Assembly (NCBI RefSeq): GCF_019091135.1
Contig: NZ_JAGXJW010000001.1
Location: forward strand, 174,885 to 238,884
Direction: 5' to 3'
DNA: 64,000 nt
DNA from: Cohnella sp. GbtcB17
GTDB taxonomy: Bacteria; Bacillota; Bacilli; Paenibacillales; Paenibacillaceae
A program made the translations under genes and the position numbers. Of the stretch, positions 19,938-28,937 are shown in pieces. Positions within the stretch are counted from its first letter, which is position 1. The number at the start of each line of letters is the position of its first letter. The notes under the pieces were generated by a model. That model was not told where the DNA came from. It ran no database searches and saw only the letters and a program-made list of their open reading frames with translations.

Positions 19938-20001
19938 ATTAAAAAAGCAGACTTTTGGCTGAAAAAATGGCATCGAGTTTGCCGCCGCCGGATGATAGGC
20001 T
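19938..20001 (+). promoter_or_regulatory. activator-type promoter of the GH36-GH88 operon
   Basis: Box 1 GATTAAAAAAGC has its A-run at 19941, box 2 GCTGAAAAAATG at 19962 (21 bp), and the -10-like TAGGCT is at 19996-20001 (34 bp). A small palindrome gatgatag..ctatcatc (19991-20013) overlaps the -10. Confidence 0.6.
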
Positions 20002-20037
20002 AGAGTCTATCATCCGTGAGAAAGGAAGGCAGGTCAC

Positions 20038-22176
20038 TTGAACCAGACTATCGAGATCAACGAAGGCGGCCTTCAAGTCGTCATCGAGATATCGGACACG
20101 GGCGACGTCCGCCTGCTGCATTTCTCTTCGCTGCCGTTCGCGCGAGAGACGTTGAAGGGGGACGAGCAAGCGCCCAAGTTCCGTCTCTTCGAGCTGCAGT
20201 TCGCGGGAGAAAATAAAGACGCGCACCACGGCGTCAAGCATATTGAATCACTGCCGGGCAAGCGAATGGTCTACCGATCGCACAGCCTGGAACCGCATGA
20301 TGAAGGTACGCGGCTGTCGGTCGTAGCGACAGATCCGGTGACGGGCGTGGAGGCGATGGCGAACCTGCAGTTTCATCGGGACATTCCTATCGCAACGGTC
20401 TGGACCGTCGTGACCAATCGCGGCGCAGAGCCGATCGGTCTCGAATATGCATCCACCTTCGCCTTGAACGGGCTGGCGAAGGAAGGCCCCGGAAGCTGGG
20501 GCGACAAGATGCGTCTCCATCTGCCGCATAACTCCTGGTACGGGGAGCTGCAATGGCGTTCCGCCTTGCTTCCTGAGCTCGGACTCTCGCCTGTCAACCG
20601 GTTTACGCTCAAGCGGGTCGGCGCGTCGAGTCTCGGATCCTGGTCCTCCGCTGAATACCTGCCGATGGGCTGTCTGGAGAACGAAGCGACGGGAACCTCT
20701 CTCTTCTGGCAGATCGAGCACAACGGCTCCTGGCATTGGGAGATCGGAGATCACTTCTATAGGTCAATCGACGATGCTTCGACTGATGAGGGACATTTGT
20801 ACCTGCGCCTCGGAGGACCGACAGAGCAGGAGAGCCATTGGTTCAAGCGGCTTGCGCCCGGCGAATCGTTCGAGACCGTGCCGGCAGCCGTGGGCGCCGC
20901 CCCCGGGGACCTGACCGATGCGGCTCGGTACTTAACTGAATACCGGCGGAAGATCGTGCGTCCGCATGAGGATCATGAGCGGCTTTCGGTCATTTTTAAC
21001 GACTTCATGAACTGCCTGTTCGGAGACCCGACGTCGGACAAAATTATGCCGCTCGTCGATGCGGCCGCCGAAGCCGGCTGCGAAATTTATTGCATCGATG
21101 CGGGCTGGTACGCGGACGGAGAATGGTGGGACGGCGTTGGCGAGTGGCTGCCTTCTCAGGCGCGATTTCCAAATGGAATCGAGGAGGTCATTGCAAGGAT
21201 ACGCGAGCGGGGGATGATTCCCGGCCTGTGGCTCGAGTTGGAGGTCATGGGCGTCAACTGTCCGCTTGCCGCGACCGTGCCGGACGACTGGTTCTTTTGC
21301 CGCCACGGGCGCAGAGCGATCGACAACGGCCGCTATCAACTCGATTATCGCCATCCCGCTGTGCGGGCTTATGCCTCCGGCGTCGTCCGCCGCCTCGTGG
21401 AGACTTACGGCGTGGGCTACATCAAGATGGACTACAACATCAACATCGGGGTCGGCAACGAAACGAATGCAGACAGCTTCGGGGACGGTCTGCTCCAACA
21501 TAATCGGGCTTATCTGGCCTGGCTCGAAGAGACGATGGACGCTTATCCGCAGCTCGTCATCGAGCACTGCAGCAGCGGCGGCATGCGGCTCGATTATGCC
21601 ATGCTGCGACGGCATCCCGTCGCATCGGTCAGCGATCAGACCGATGCGCGCAAGCTGGCGGTGATCGCTGCCGCATCGCCTACTGCGCTCCTCCCTGTAC
21701 AGGCGGCGATTTGGTCGTATCCGCTCATGGCAGGCGACCGGGAAGAGACGATTTTTAATATGGCCAACGCCATGCTGCTGCGTATTCATCAAAGCGGACA
21801 CCTGGCCGAGCTGGATTCGGAGCGCAAAGCGCTGGTAGCCGAAGGCATCGCCGTCTACAAGACGATTCGTTCCGAACTGCGCCGCGCGACGCCGTTCTGG
21901 CCTCTTGGGATTCCTCGCTTCGGCGACGGATGGATTGCCCTCGGCATGCGGAGCGGGCACCGGGCTTTCATGACAGTATGGCGACTGAACGGCCCTTACG
22001 ACACCGCCGATCTGCCGCTTGCGGAGCTCGGGGGCGATGCGGCTTCGGTCCGCTGTCTCTATCCGGCGGCCGAGGCCGTCCCGTTGGAACTTGACGTCAA
22101 CCGGCGGCAGCTTCGAGTTACGCTGTGCCGGCCGTACACGGCCAGAGTGCTGGAATTTGAACTGGCCGGCGAATAA
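20038..22176 (+). CDS. GH36 alpha-galactosidase
   Basis: This 712-residue cytoplasmic GH36 enzyme hydrolyses terminal alpha-galactosides. It has an N-terminal beta-supersandwich (1-300), the TIM-barrel (about 310-640) and a C-terminal beta domain. Catalytic residues are readable: nucleophile D465 in GYIKMDYN (the KxDxN motif) and acid D533 in VSDQTDA. EHCSSGGMRLDY (509-520) supplies substrate-binding residues, and IDAGWY (353-358) opens the barrel. The length matches family members of about 720-740 residues. The TTG start at 20038 follows AAGGAAGGCAGG. GH88 follows after 50 bp, so both probably act on the same imported oligosaccharide. Confidence 0.9.
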   Translation: MNQTIEINEGGLQVVIEISDTGDVRLLHFSSLPFARETLKGDEQAPKFRLFELQFAGENKDAHHGVKHIESLPGKRMVYRSHSLEPHDEGTRLSVVATDPVTGVEAMANLQFHRDIPIATVWTVVTNRGAEPIGLEYASTFALNGLAKEGPGSWGDKMRLHLPHNSWYGELQWRSALLPELGLSPVNRFTLKRVGASSLGSWSSAEYLPMGCLENEATGTSLFWQIEHNGSWHWEIGDHFYRSIDDASTDEGHLYLRLGGPTEQESHWFKRLAPGESFETVPAAVGAAPGDLTDAARYLTEYRRKIVRPHEDHERLSVIFNDFMNCLFGDPTSDKIMPLVDAAAEAGCEIYCIDAGWYADGEWWDGVGEWLPSQARFPNGIEEVIARIRERGMIPGLWLELEVMGVNCPLAATVPDDWFFCRHGRRAIDNGRYQLDYRHPAVRAYASGVVRRLVETYGVGYIKMDYNINIGVGNETNADSFGDGLLQHNRAYLAWLEETMDAYPQLVIEHCSSGGMRLDYAMLRRHPVASVSDQTDARKLAVIAAASPTALLPVQAAIWSYPLMAGDREETIFNMANAMLLRIHQSGHLAELDSERKALVAEGIAVYKTIRSELRRATPFWPLGIPRFGDGWIALGMRSGHRAFMTVWRLNGPYDTADLPLAELGGDAASVRCLYPAAEAVPLELDVNRRQLRVTLCRPYTARVLEFELAGE

Positions 22177-22226
22177 CGGCGGCGGTGAACGCGATCAAAC
22201 TTACAATAAAGAAGGCGGGATAACAA

Positions 22227-23384
22227 ATGCTACTGCAAGGCGAAGATCGACAATGGCTGAATGAAGTCGTCGGCAAGCTCAGAACGAAAATGGATCTGGT
22301 CAGTGAAAGGTCCAAATTCAAAATTCCGTATACGACGAATGGCGGTACGCACGACAACCGAATCACGGATAATCCCTCGGGTACGGAGACGGACGGCATT
22401 TATTGGTGGACGAACGGGTTCTGGGGCGGCATGATGTGGCAGATGTATCACGAGACCGGCGACGAGAAGTACAAGGAGATTGCGAACTTTTCCGAGGAAC
22501 AGCTGGACGCATGCTTTAGCGGCTACTACGGCCTTCATCATGATGTCGGCTTCATGTGGCTGCCGACCAGCGTCGCCAATTACAAGGTGACGGGCAATCC
22601 CGAGTCCCGCAAGCGCGCGCTGCACGCCGCCAACCTGCTGGCGGGCCGCTTCAATCTCGCCGGCGGATTCATCCGCGCCTGGAACGATCTTGAGGGCGAA
22701 GATACGCGGGGCTGGGCGATCGTCGACTGCATGTTCAATATCCCGCTGCTGTATTGGGCGTCAGAGGAGACCGGCGATCCACGCTTCAAGCAGATCGCGA
22801 TGAGGCACGCGGACACGGCGATGACCGCCTTCGTACGGCCTGACGGCTCGGTCAATCATATCGTCGAGTTCGATCCCGAGCACGGCGGAGTCGTCCGTAC
22901 TTACGGCGGCCAGGGCTACGAAGAAGGCTCGTCCTGGACGCGCGGGCAGACCTGGGCGCTGTACGGCTTCATGATGAGCTACATCCATACAGGCAAAGAA
23001 GAATACTTGAATACCGCGAAGCGAATCGCTCACTACTTCATGTCCAACATCCCGGAGAGCGGCCTTATTCCGATCGACTTCCGGCAGCCCAAGGAGCCCG
23101 CATACGAAGACTCGACCGCGGCGGCGATCGCAGCTTGCGGTTTGATCGAGATCGCCAAGGCGGTCGGCCCGCTCGAAAAGGATGTCTACATCCGGGCCGC
23201 GCTGAAACTCCTGAAGACGCTGGACGAAGCGCGCAGCGATTGGTCGACGGAATCGGACTGCATCCTGATCAACGGATCGGCAGCCTATCACAGCGGAAAG
23301 CGTCATACGGCGATCATTTACGGCGATTATTATTTCCTGGAGGCCGTTTTTAAGCTCAAGGGCGACGATTTGTATTTGTGGTAA
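22227..23384 (+). CDS. GH88 unsaturated glucuronyl hydrolase
   Basis: This 385-residue cytoplasmic (alpha/alpha)6-barrel enzyme removes the 4,5-unsaturated uronic acid left at the non-reducing end by polysaccharide lyases, by hydration of the double bond. The two key acids are present: D106 in HHDVGFMWLP and D167 in RGWAIVDCMFNIPLLYWA. The GYEEGSSWTRGQTWALYGF motif (about 231-249) is also typical of the family. ATG 22227 is preceded by AAGGCGGG. Presence of this enzyme is the strongest argument that the locus works through lyases. It ends the operon at a strong terminator. Confidence 0.92.
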   Translation: MLLQGEDRQWLNEVVGKLRTKMDLVSERSKFKIPYTTNGGTHDNRITDNPSGTETDGIYWWTNGFWGGMMWQMYHETGDEKYKEIANFSEEQLDACFSGYYGLHHDVGFMWLPTSVANYKVTGNPESRKRALHAANLLAGRFNLAGGFIRAWNDLEGEDTRGWAIVDCMFNIPLLYWASEETGDPRFKQIAMRHADTAMTAFVRPDGSVNHIVEFDPEHGGVVRTYGGQGYEEGSSWTRGQTWALYGFMMSYIHTGKEEYLNTAKRIAHYFMSNIPESGLIPIDFRQPKEPAYEDSTAAAIAACGLIEIAKAVGPLEKDVYIRAALKLLKTLDEARSDWSTESDCILINGSAAYHSGKRHTAIIYGDYYFLEAVFKLKGDDLYLW

Positions 23385-23390
23385 AGGTGA

Positions 23391-23428
23391 AAAGGGCGCG
23401 AAGCAGGGAATGCTTCGCGCCTTTTTGC
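23391..23428 (+). terminator. rho-independent terminator
   Basis: gcgcgaagca (23396-23405) pairs with tgcttcgcgc (23411-23420), extended by a G-C pair and followed by T5. Confidence 0.9.
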
Positions 23429-23501
23429 TTGCGGACATGTCGTCGCTTGACTTATGATCTTTGTATGAAAGATCGTATGAGGAAAGGGCAGATGAAACAA
23501 A

Positions 23502-23930
23502 ATGAGCTCAGCCTCCAAGGGCATACCCGTCGGACCTCCGCATTTTAAAATTGCCGTTCATGCTCTCGTTTGGTTATCGAAGAGCAAGAACGTATTATCG
23601 AGTGCCATGATCGCGTCGCAAGTCGATACTCACGCCACTTTCATGAGAAGAGTCATGCAGTCATTAACTATAGCAGGCATTGTTGAGTCAAGAGGAGGGC
23701 GTGAGGGCGGATACATCTTGAATAAGCCCGCACATCTTATCTCTTTAGGAGAGGTTTACTCGGCCGTTAATACAGGACCGGAGCCCGAATTAAACGTAGA
23801 CTGCGGAGCGGCGGGCGAGCAGCTCGATTTGGAACTGGAGAAGATTCTGTTTGAGTCCGAACAGAGAACGATCGAATATTTAAAACAATTTTCTATTTTG
23901 GATCTAAGCAATAAAATCAATCATTTTTAG
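23502..23930 (+). CDS. Rrf2-family transcriptional regulator
   Basis: This 142-residue protein has the Rrf2 winged-helix pattern: FKIAVHALVWLSKS at the N-terminus, a recognition region THATFMRRVMQSLTIAGIVES, and the beta-wing RGGREGGYIL. Rrf2 proteins sense redox, NO or Fe-S status; only one Cys (C101) is present, so an Fe-S cluster is unlikely. It resembles YwnA-like members that repress a neighbouring oxidoreductase. It lies 163 bp upstream of the SDR and monooxygenase genes on the same strand and probably controls them (inference). Confidence 0.85.
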   Translation: MSSASKGIPVGPPHFKIAVHALVWLSKSKNVLSSAMIASQVDTHATFMRRVMQSLTIAGIVESRGGREGGYILNKPAHLISLGEVYSAVNTGPEPELNVDCGAAGEQLDLELEKILFESEQRTIEYLKQFSILDLSNKINHF

Positions 23931-24093
23931 TGAGATCTCATTCAACTGTGAAATGCAGATATTCATCCTTTTAATGTGTTACTTCTTTAGTTGCAATTAA
24001 TCGAAAGGTGTGAGAATATTGGTTTCATTATACTGTGCCTAATACAAGCACATATTAGGAATCGCCATCATTAACAAATAAGGAGTGGGTTGC

Positions 24094-24777
24094 ATGAAAA
24101 AAACGATCGCGATCATAGGTGCCGGGCCGGGACTAGGCTTGTCCATTGCACGCAAGTTTGGTTCACAAGGCTTTCGAGTTGCGCTAATATCCAGAAATCA
24201 AGAAAAGCTTGATGGGTTGGCAGCGCAATTAGCTTCAGAAAATATTGAAGCGGCCGGATTCGCTGCCGACTTGTACGACAAAGAACAATTGGCCGCGGCG
24301 ATTCAAGCTGTTAAAGACCGGTTCGGATTCATTGATGTCGTGGAATTCAGTCCGACTGTTGGCCAGTATCCGCCGACTCCCGCATGGCAAGTCACGGATG
24401 AGAATGCTTTAGATAGCTTTACTGGATTTACGCTGGGGGCGATTCGTGCCGTTCAGACGGTGCTGCCGGATATGCTGGAAAGAGGCACGGGGGCATTATT
24501 GTTTACGACAGGCCTGTCCGCCGTCTATCCAATGCAAATGATGGGCAATCAAGGGATTGCCATGAGCGGGCTGCGCAACTATCTAACCAATCTGCACAAG
24601 GATTTGGCTCCTAAGGGGATTTACGTTGGTCATCTTTCTTTGGGGGTATCTATCAAACCGGGCACCCAAACGGATCCTTCGTATATCGCGGATGCTTGGT
24701 TCGCCCTTTATTCGAAGCAAGATAAAGCCGAAGAGACATTCCCGGTAGGGGTTACTCCGGAGACTATCATTTGGTAA
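24094..24777 (+). CDS. SDR-family protein with atypical active site
   Basis: This 227-residue Rossmann-fold protein has the dinucleotide motif GAGPGLGLSIA (9-19) and the SDR strand order (RVALISRNQEKLDGL, FAADLYDKEQL). The serine strand reads FTTGLSAVYP, but the usual catalytic YxxxK is replaced by a GNQGIAMSGLRNYL stretch, so standard SDR catalysis is doubtful. Such divergent SDRs often annotate as short-chain dehydrogenases of unknown substrate. ATG 24094 follows AAGGAG, better than GTG 24085. It is 28 bp upstream of the flavin monooxygenase gene. Confidence 0.75.
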   Translation: MKKTIAIIGAGPGLGLSIARKFGSQGFRVALISRNQEKLDGLAAQLASENIEAAGFAADLYDKEQLAAAIQAVKDRFGFIDVVEFSPTVGQYPPTPAWQVTDENALDSFTGFTLGAIRAVQTVLPDMLERGTGALLFTTGLSAVYPMQMMGNQGIAMSGLRNYLTNLHKDLAPKGIYVGHLSLGVSIKPGTQTDPSYIADAWFALYSKQDKAEETFPVGVTPETIIW

Positions 24778-24805
24778 TTCATATTTTGGGCAAGGAGGTC
24801 TCCCG

Positions 24806-25879
24806 ATGACGCCGCCTGAGAATTTGCAATCGTTCTCTGAATTTGAATTCGGAATTTACTCTTTGGGCGAGCTATTGCCCGATTCAACCGGCCAAGCTCC
24901 AAGTGGTTATTCGCGCGTACAGGATATAATCGCTTCGGCTAAGATGGCAGACGAGGCGGGCCTTGATTTGTTCGGCATAGGCGAACATCATCGATTGGAC
25001 TTTGTCACCTCGTCCTATGCGATGATCTTGTCCGCGATTGCGCAGGCTACTGAGAAAATTCGGGTCATTAGCACGCTATCGGTGCTTAGCACTGCCGATC
25101 CGGTTCGGGTATATGAAGATTTCGCTACGCTGGATTTAATCTCGAGCGGAAGAGCGGAGCTGATCGCAGGAAGAGGAGCATTCCTTGAATCCTTCGAACT
25201 GTTCGGGGCGGATCTTCGCCAGTATGACACGTTATTCGATGAGAAAATTAACCTGTTGCTCAAGTTGAATCAGAAAGAAGAGATAAGCTGGTCTGGGAAG
25301 TTCCGCCCCCCGTTAAGGGAGGCAAGCATCGCGCCTCGACCGTATCAGCCCGCATTGCCGATCTGGATCGGGGTAGGGGGAACTCCGGAGAGCGCTGTGC
25401 GCGCAGGGAAGTTGGGAGTGGGCATGGCCCTGGGAATCTTAAGCGGAGATCCCCGGCGGATCAAACCGCTTGTCGATCTCTATCGAGAGGCCGGGATCGC
25501 TGCTGGTCACGATCCTTCCAGGCTGCGGGTATCGGTCAACGGCCACTCGTATGTTGCAGCTACAACGGAGCAAGCTGTCGAAGAGTTCCAGCCTCATTAT
25601 GTGAATTACTTTTCTTATTTCATGAAAGAACGAGGTCATTCTTTCAATATATCTAAATCGGAGCTGTACCCGATGACCAAATTTAATGACGTCCTTGCAG
25701 TTGGAAGCCCCGATCAATTAGTGGAGAAGATCCTTTATCAGCATGAGTTGTTCGGCCATAGCCGGTTTATGGGTCAACTGGATATGGGAGGACAACCTCT
25801 ATCAAGGGTAGCCAGCGCTATCGAACTTCTGGCGACGAAGGTCGCCCCCGTGGTCCGCAGAGAACTGAAGAAGAAATAG
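24806..25879 (+). CDS. luciferase-like flavin-dependent monooxygenase
   Basis: This 357-residue protein belongs to the LLM class (bacterial luciferase superfamily, FMN/F420-type TIM barrel). Visible family features are GEHHRLDFVTSSYAMILSAIA (about 52-72), VISTLSVLSTADPVRVYEDFATLDLIS (90-116), GRAELIAGRG, and PIWIGVGGTPESAVRAG near 190. The substrate is unknown. ATG 24806 follows AAGGAGG. It appears co-transcribed with the SDR gene; the pair beside an Rrf2 regulator suggests a stress-inducible oxidoreductase module. Confidence 0.85.
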   Translation: MTPPENLQSFSEFEFGIYSLGELLPDSTGQAPSGYSRVQDIIASAKMADEAGLDLFGIGEHHRLDFVTSSYAMILSAIAQATEKIRVISTLSVLSTADPVRVYEDFATLDLISSGRAELIAGRGAFLESFELFGADLRQYDTLFDEKINLLLKLNQKEEISWSGKFRPPLREASIAPRPYQPALPIWIGVGGTPESAVRAGKLGVGMALGILSGDPRRIKPLVDLYREAGIAAGHDPSRLRVSVNGHSYVAATTEQAVEEFQPHYVNYFSYFMKERGHSFNISKSELYPMTKFNDVLAVGSPDQLVEKILYQHELFGHSRFMGQLDMGGQPLSRVASAIELLATKVAPVVRRELKKK

Positions 25880-26061
25880 GGATAATTACAGGAGGCACAA
25901 AACATGGTTTAAGGGAAACGGCCAGCGTAGCGGCCGACTTTAATTGAAGGAAATACAATCAACGCTTATAGTTGACTTAATAATCCATTTAGATTCTTGG
26001 TTTGGCTTGGTCAATAAAAGTCTGATGCAGGCAATGTCCTGATCGGGCTTTTTTAGTTTAT
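25880..26061 (+). other. intergenic remnant with start codon followed by stop
   Basis: A strong AGGAGG (25890-25895) sits 8 bp before ATG 25904, but the reading is only Met-Val-stop. This looks like the translation start of a third operon gene that has been lost. The rest up to the terminator at 26016 shows no coding signal. Confidence 0.5.
26016..26052 (+). terminator. rho-independent terminator
   Basis: aaaagtctgatgcagg pairs with tcctgatcgggctttt (several G-U pairs and a bulge) and is followed by T6. It ends the Rrf2/SDR/LLM region. Confidence 0.65.
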
Positions 26062-26262
26062 TTAAGTGATTGACATATACACTGTCAAAAACAACTTCTC
26101 TACCGAGGCAGAATGAACGCTAACAAGGACACGAGTACTCGTCACATAGTCGAGTGTTCCAGAGTAGTAGGTCCCGGCGAAAGGTCGAGCACAAACTTTA
26201 GCCCCGTAAATTGGATTGATTATCGAACCTGCTCTAATGATTATTTCCCCCTGAGGTGCCAT
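26062..26262 (-). CDS. small hypothetical ORF, doubtful
   Basis: A minus-strand frame of about 66 codons from ATG 26262 reads MAPQGEIIIRAGSIINPIYG.., with no recognisable family, no membrane segment and no good ribosome-binding site (AGGAC only). It fills an otherwise empty 520-bp gap between the redox cluster and the AraC regulator. Base use is less GC-rich than the neighbours. It may be non-coding. Confidence 0.2.
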   Translation of the reverse strand: MAPQGEIIIRAGSIINPIYGAKVCARPFAGTYYSGTLDYVTSTRVLVSVHSASVEKLFLTVYMSIT

Positions 26263-26403
26263 GTCCTGCTGCAAGGATTATAGTAAGGAAATGTATATCC
26301 CCTTATCCTAAGGGAGGGGTGAAGTCCGCTTTGCATATTACGTCACCGATTTTGTTATAATCGGAAAATAGGTATTCAGATCGGGAAGAGGAAGGGTGGA
26401 CCC

Positions 26404-28695
26404 ATGTTACGACCTCTGTACACAAACTTCATGGTCAGGCTCCTTCTACTTACCCTAGTGATCGGGACCATTCCGGTTATGGCACTCGGAAGTCTTTCGT
26501 ATTTTCGGGCAAAGACCAGCTTGCAAGAAAAAGTGAACGAAAGTAATGCTCTAATTTTGCAGCAAACCCAATTGAACGTAGAGCAGGTTCTCCAGTTGTT
26601 CGAGAACCTGATGACCCAATACGTTTCGACTTCCACGGTAAACGCAGCCTTACAAACTTCAATTACGCCAAGTCAGTTTACGCTGCTGAATGAACTGGCT
26701 GGAGGCCTCAATAAAATGCAGCCGTACGAGCTTGGGGTCAAGAATGTTTATTTGGTAAACCTTAATCATAAGTGGGTGTTATCCAATCAAGGGTATGAGG
26801 GCCTAGATGCCTCGCTAATGAAGAACAATATAATTGAATTCGCCAATGCGGAGCTCAGGTCATTTTGGCAAGCGGCGACAGCGCTTTCAACAGGAAGCTC
26901 TCCAGACGCAGCTACAGGCGTCTATTTGGTCAAGAAGCTGCCGCTCAACATGACCGCCACTTCAGGCTTAATTATTGGCGAATTTCCCCGGACGAAATTG
27001 GAGAAGCTGATCTACAACGAATCCGAAGACCGGCAAACCGTTATTTTGGATGCGTCGTTGCAGCCTATAACCGAAGCGTCAGGCAGTGTCCTGACTTCGG
27101 AACCGGAACTCCAACAATTACTTAAGAAGATGAAACGGATACCTGATAAAAACGGCGGATTTTTCACGATCAAGATGAACAGGGAGACAATCGGGGTGAA
27201 TTTTACGAGGTCGGATTATAACGGATGGTACTATCTATCCGTCTCCTCGTTGAGCGACATTACGCGGGACTCCCGCTCTATTGGTTGGTATACGGTTTAT
27301 ATCTCTATGGGAACCTTCGTACTCATTTTGATCATGGCATGGATCGGCTCCACTCGGATGTACAGGCCGATCCGGCGCATTTTCTCTGCAGCTGTGGGCC
27401 AAGACCCGGCGGTAAAGCGACTCGCGCAGGACGAGTTTAAGGTGATCGGGGAACATATTCAATTACTCCAGTCCTCTCAGACCAATCTCAAGGGCCAGCT
27501 TAGGATCCACTCCAGGCAGCTCGAGACATTTTTCATTCGCCGATTGCTGCAGGGAGAGATTCGGTCGAGCGAAACGAGAGAACGCTGGACGCAGTTCGGC
27601 TACGGATCCGAATCCGCTTTTTTTGCAATCATGACGATTCAGGTGGACACGCTCGACCGAACGAGATACGGCGAACAAGACATGGACCTCCTGATGTTTG
27701 CGATCCACAATATTACGAGTGAACTCATACCGGCGGACGAGAGGCTTGAGCCTGTTGTCATGGTCGATAATCAGGTGACCGTCTGTCGTAGCCCGGGGAC
27801 ACTCGCGATCGAGACGGAGTTTGATCAACATCTTTATCGGACCGCCGAACTCGTCCAGAACAAAGTGCACGAAATACTGGGACTCAAAGTAAGTATAGGC
27901 ATCAGTAAACCTTATACCAATATAGATTTTACCCATCAGGCCTACTCGGAGAGCCTTGAATCGCTAAAGTACCGAGTGCGGTTCGGAGAGCAGGCGATCC
28001 TGCCGTTCACCGAGGTGCTGCCGGATACAACGATCGCCGCAGCTTACCCGGAGTGGCTCGAGAAGAAGCTCATCGATGCGATCAAGATGGAGGAAAGGGA
28101 GCAGGCTAAAGAATTGCTCTCCGAATTCATCCAACAGGCCATCGACGACAACCCTCGTTATCACGATTTGCAGATGATGTTGACTCGGCTATTAATCGAT
28201 CTTGTACGTGTCTGGCAGGAGGTCGGGGAAGCTGCGAATCCTTTACAAGCCGGAGGCAAAGGGATCCAGGAACATCTCTCGAAGCTTAGGACCGCAGTGG
28301 AGATCGAGAATTGGTTCTATCGTCAGGTCGTTGAGCCGATGATCGATTCGCTTCGCCACAAGTGGGAAACCCAGAACAAGAAAATATCCGACCTGATGCT
28401 TGAGATGATTCACGATCAGTTCGATACTAACCTTACACTTGAGCTATGCGCCACCCGACTGAATTACAATCCGAATTACATTCGGACCGTGTTCCGCAAA
28501 GAGACGGGCAGCAACTTCAGCGATTACCTGTCGCAATACCGGCTCTCCGTGGCTAAGCGGTGGCTGGTGGAGACAGATCTCAAGATAAGCGAAATCGCCG
28601 AAAAGCTGCAGTATCAGAATTCGCAAAACTTCATCCGCTACTTCCGGAAGCAGGAGGATATGACCCCGGGCCAATATCGGGAGAAGCATCGGTAA
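26404..28695 (+). CDS. membrane-bound AraC-family regulator (YtdP/YesS-like)
   Basis: This 763-residue one-component regulator has a membrane segment near 12-30 (LLLLTLVIGTIPVMALGSLS), an extracellular sensor region (about 35-290), a second membrane segment (WYTVYISMGTFVLILIMAWIG, about 296-316), a cytoplasmic linker, and a C-terminal AraC double helix-turn-helix (about 665-763: LELCATRLNYNPNYIRTVF, ISEIAEKLQYQNSQNFIRYF). This layout is typical of regulators that sense extracellular sugars and switch on an adjacent LplABC-type operon, here 28938-32351. ATG 26404 follows a GGAAGAGGAAGGG stretch. Confidence 0.88.
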   Translation: MLRPLYTNFMVRLLLLTLVIGTIPVMALGSLSYFRAKTSLQEKVNESNALILQQTQLNVEQVLQLFENLMTQYVSTSTVNAALQTSITPSQFTLLNELAGGLNKMQPYELGVKNVYLVNLNHKWVLSNQGYEGLDASLMKNNIIEFANAELRSFWQAATALSTGSSPDAATGVYLVKKLPLNMTATSGLIIGEFPRTKLEKLIYNESEDRQTVILDASLQPITEASGSVLTSEPELQQLLKKMKRIPDKNGGFFTIKMNRETIGVNFTRSDYNGWYYLSVSSLSDITRDSRSIGWYTVYISMGTFVLILIMAWIGSTRMYRPIRRIFSAAVGQDPAVKRLAQDEFKVIGEHIQLLQSSQTNLKGQLRIHSRQLETFFIRRLLQGEIRSSETRERWTQFGYGSESAFFAIMTIQVDTLDRTRYGEQDMDLLMFAIHNITSELIPADERLEPVVMVDNQVTVCRSPGTLAIETEFDQHLYRTAELVQNKVHEILGLKVSIGISKPYTNIDFTHQAYSESLESLKYRVRFGEQAILPFTEVLPDTTIAAAYPEWLEKKLIDAIKMEEREQAKELLSEFIQQAIDDNPRYHDLQMMLTRLLIDLVRVWQEVGEAANPLQAGGKGIQEHLSKLRTAVEIENWFYRQVVEPMIDSLRHKWETQNKKISDLMLEMIHDQFDTNLTLELCATRLNYNPNYIRTVFRKETGSNFSDYLSQYRLSVAKRWLVETDLKISEIAEKLQYQNSQNFIRYFRKQEDMTPGQYREKHR

Positions 28696-28699
28696 ACCC

Positions 28700-28755
28700 A
28701 AGGCTGTCCCTATGCAGAGCATCTGCAGACGGGGCGGCCTTTCATTCATTTTCAA
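28700..28755 (+). terminator. rho-independent terminator with inner hairpin
   Basis: aaggctgtccc (28700-28710) pairs with ggggcggcctt (28731-28741), with G-U pairs, around a second small hairpin tgcagagcatctgca. It is followed by a T-rich tail. Confidence 0.65.
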
Positions 28756-28937
28756 ATGATTATTAGATATGCCCATGTGATTATCAGGGTCCGAAAAAGC
28801 AGTCAAAATGCGCGTATTTGCTTAGATCGAGCAGGTTATGCGGTCAGGATTATCGACTTGAACGACGGTTCCCCGGTACAGTGAGAGCAAGCCTACAGAC
28901 AACCGAGGATTGGGCAAGAAGGAGGAGAGTATCCGGT

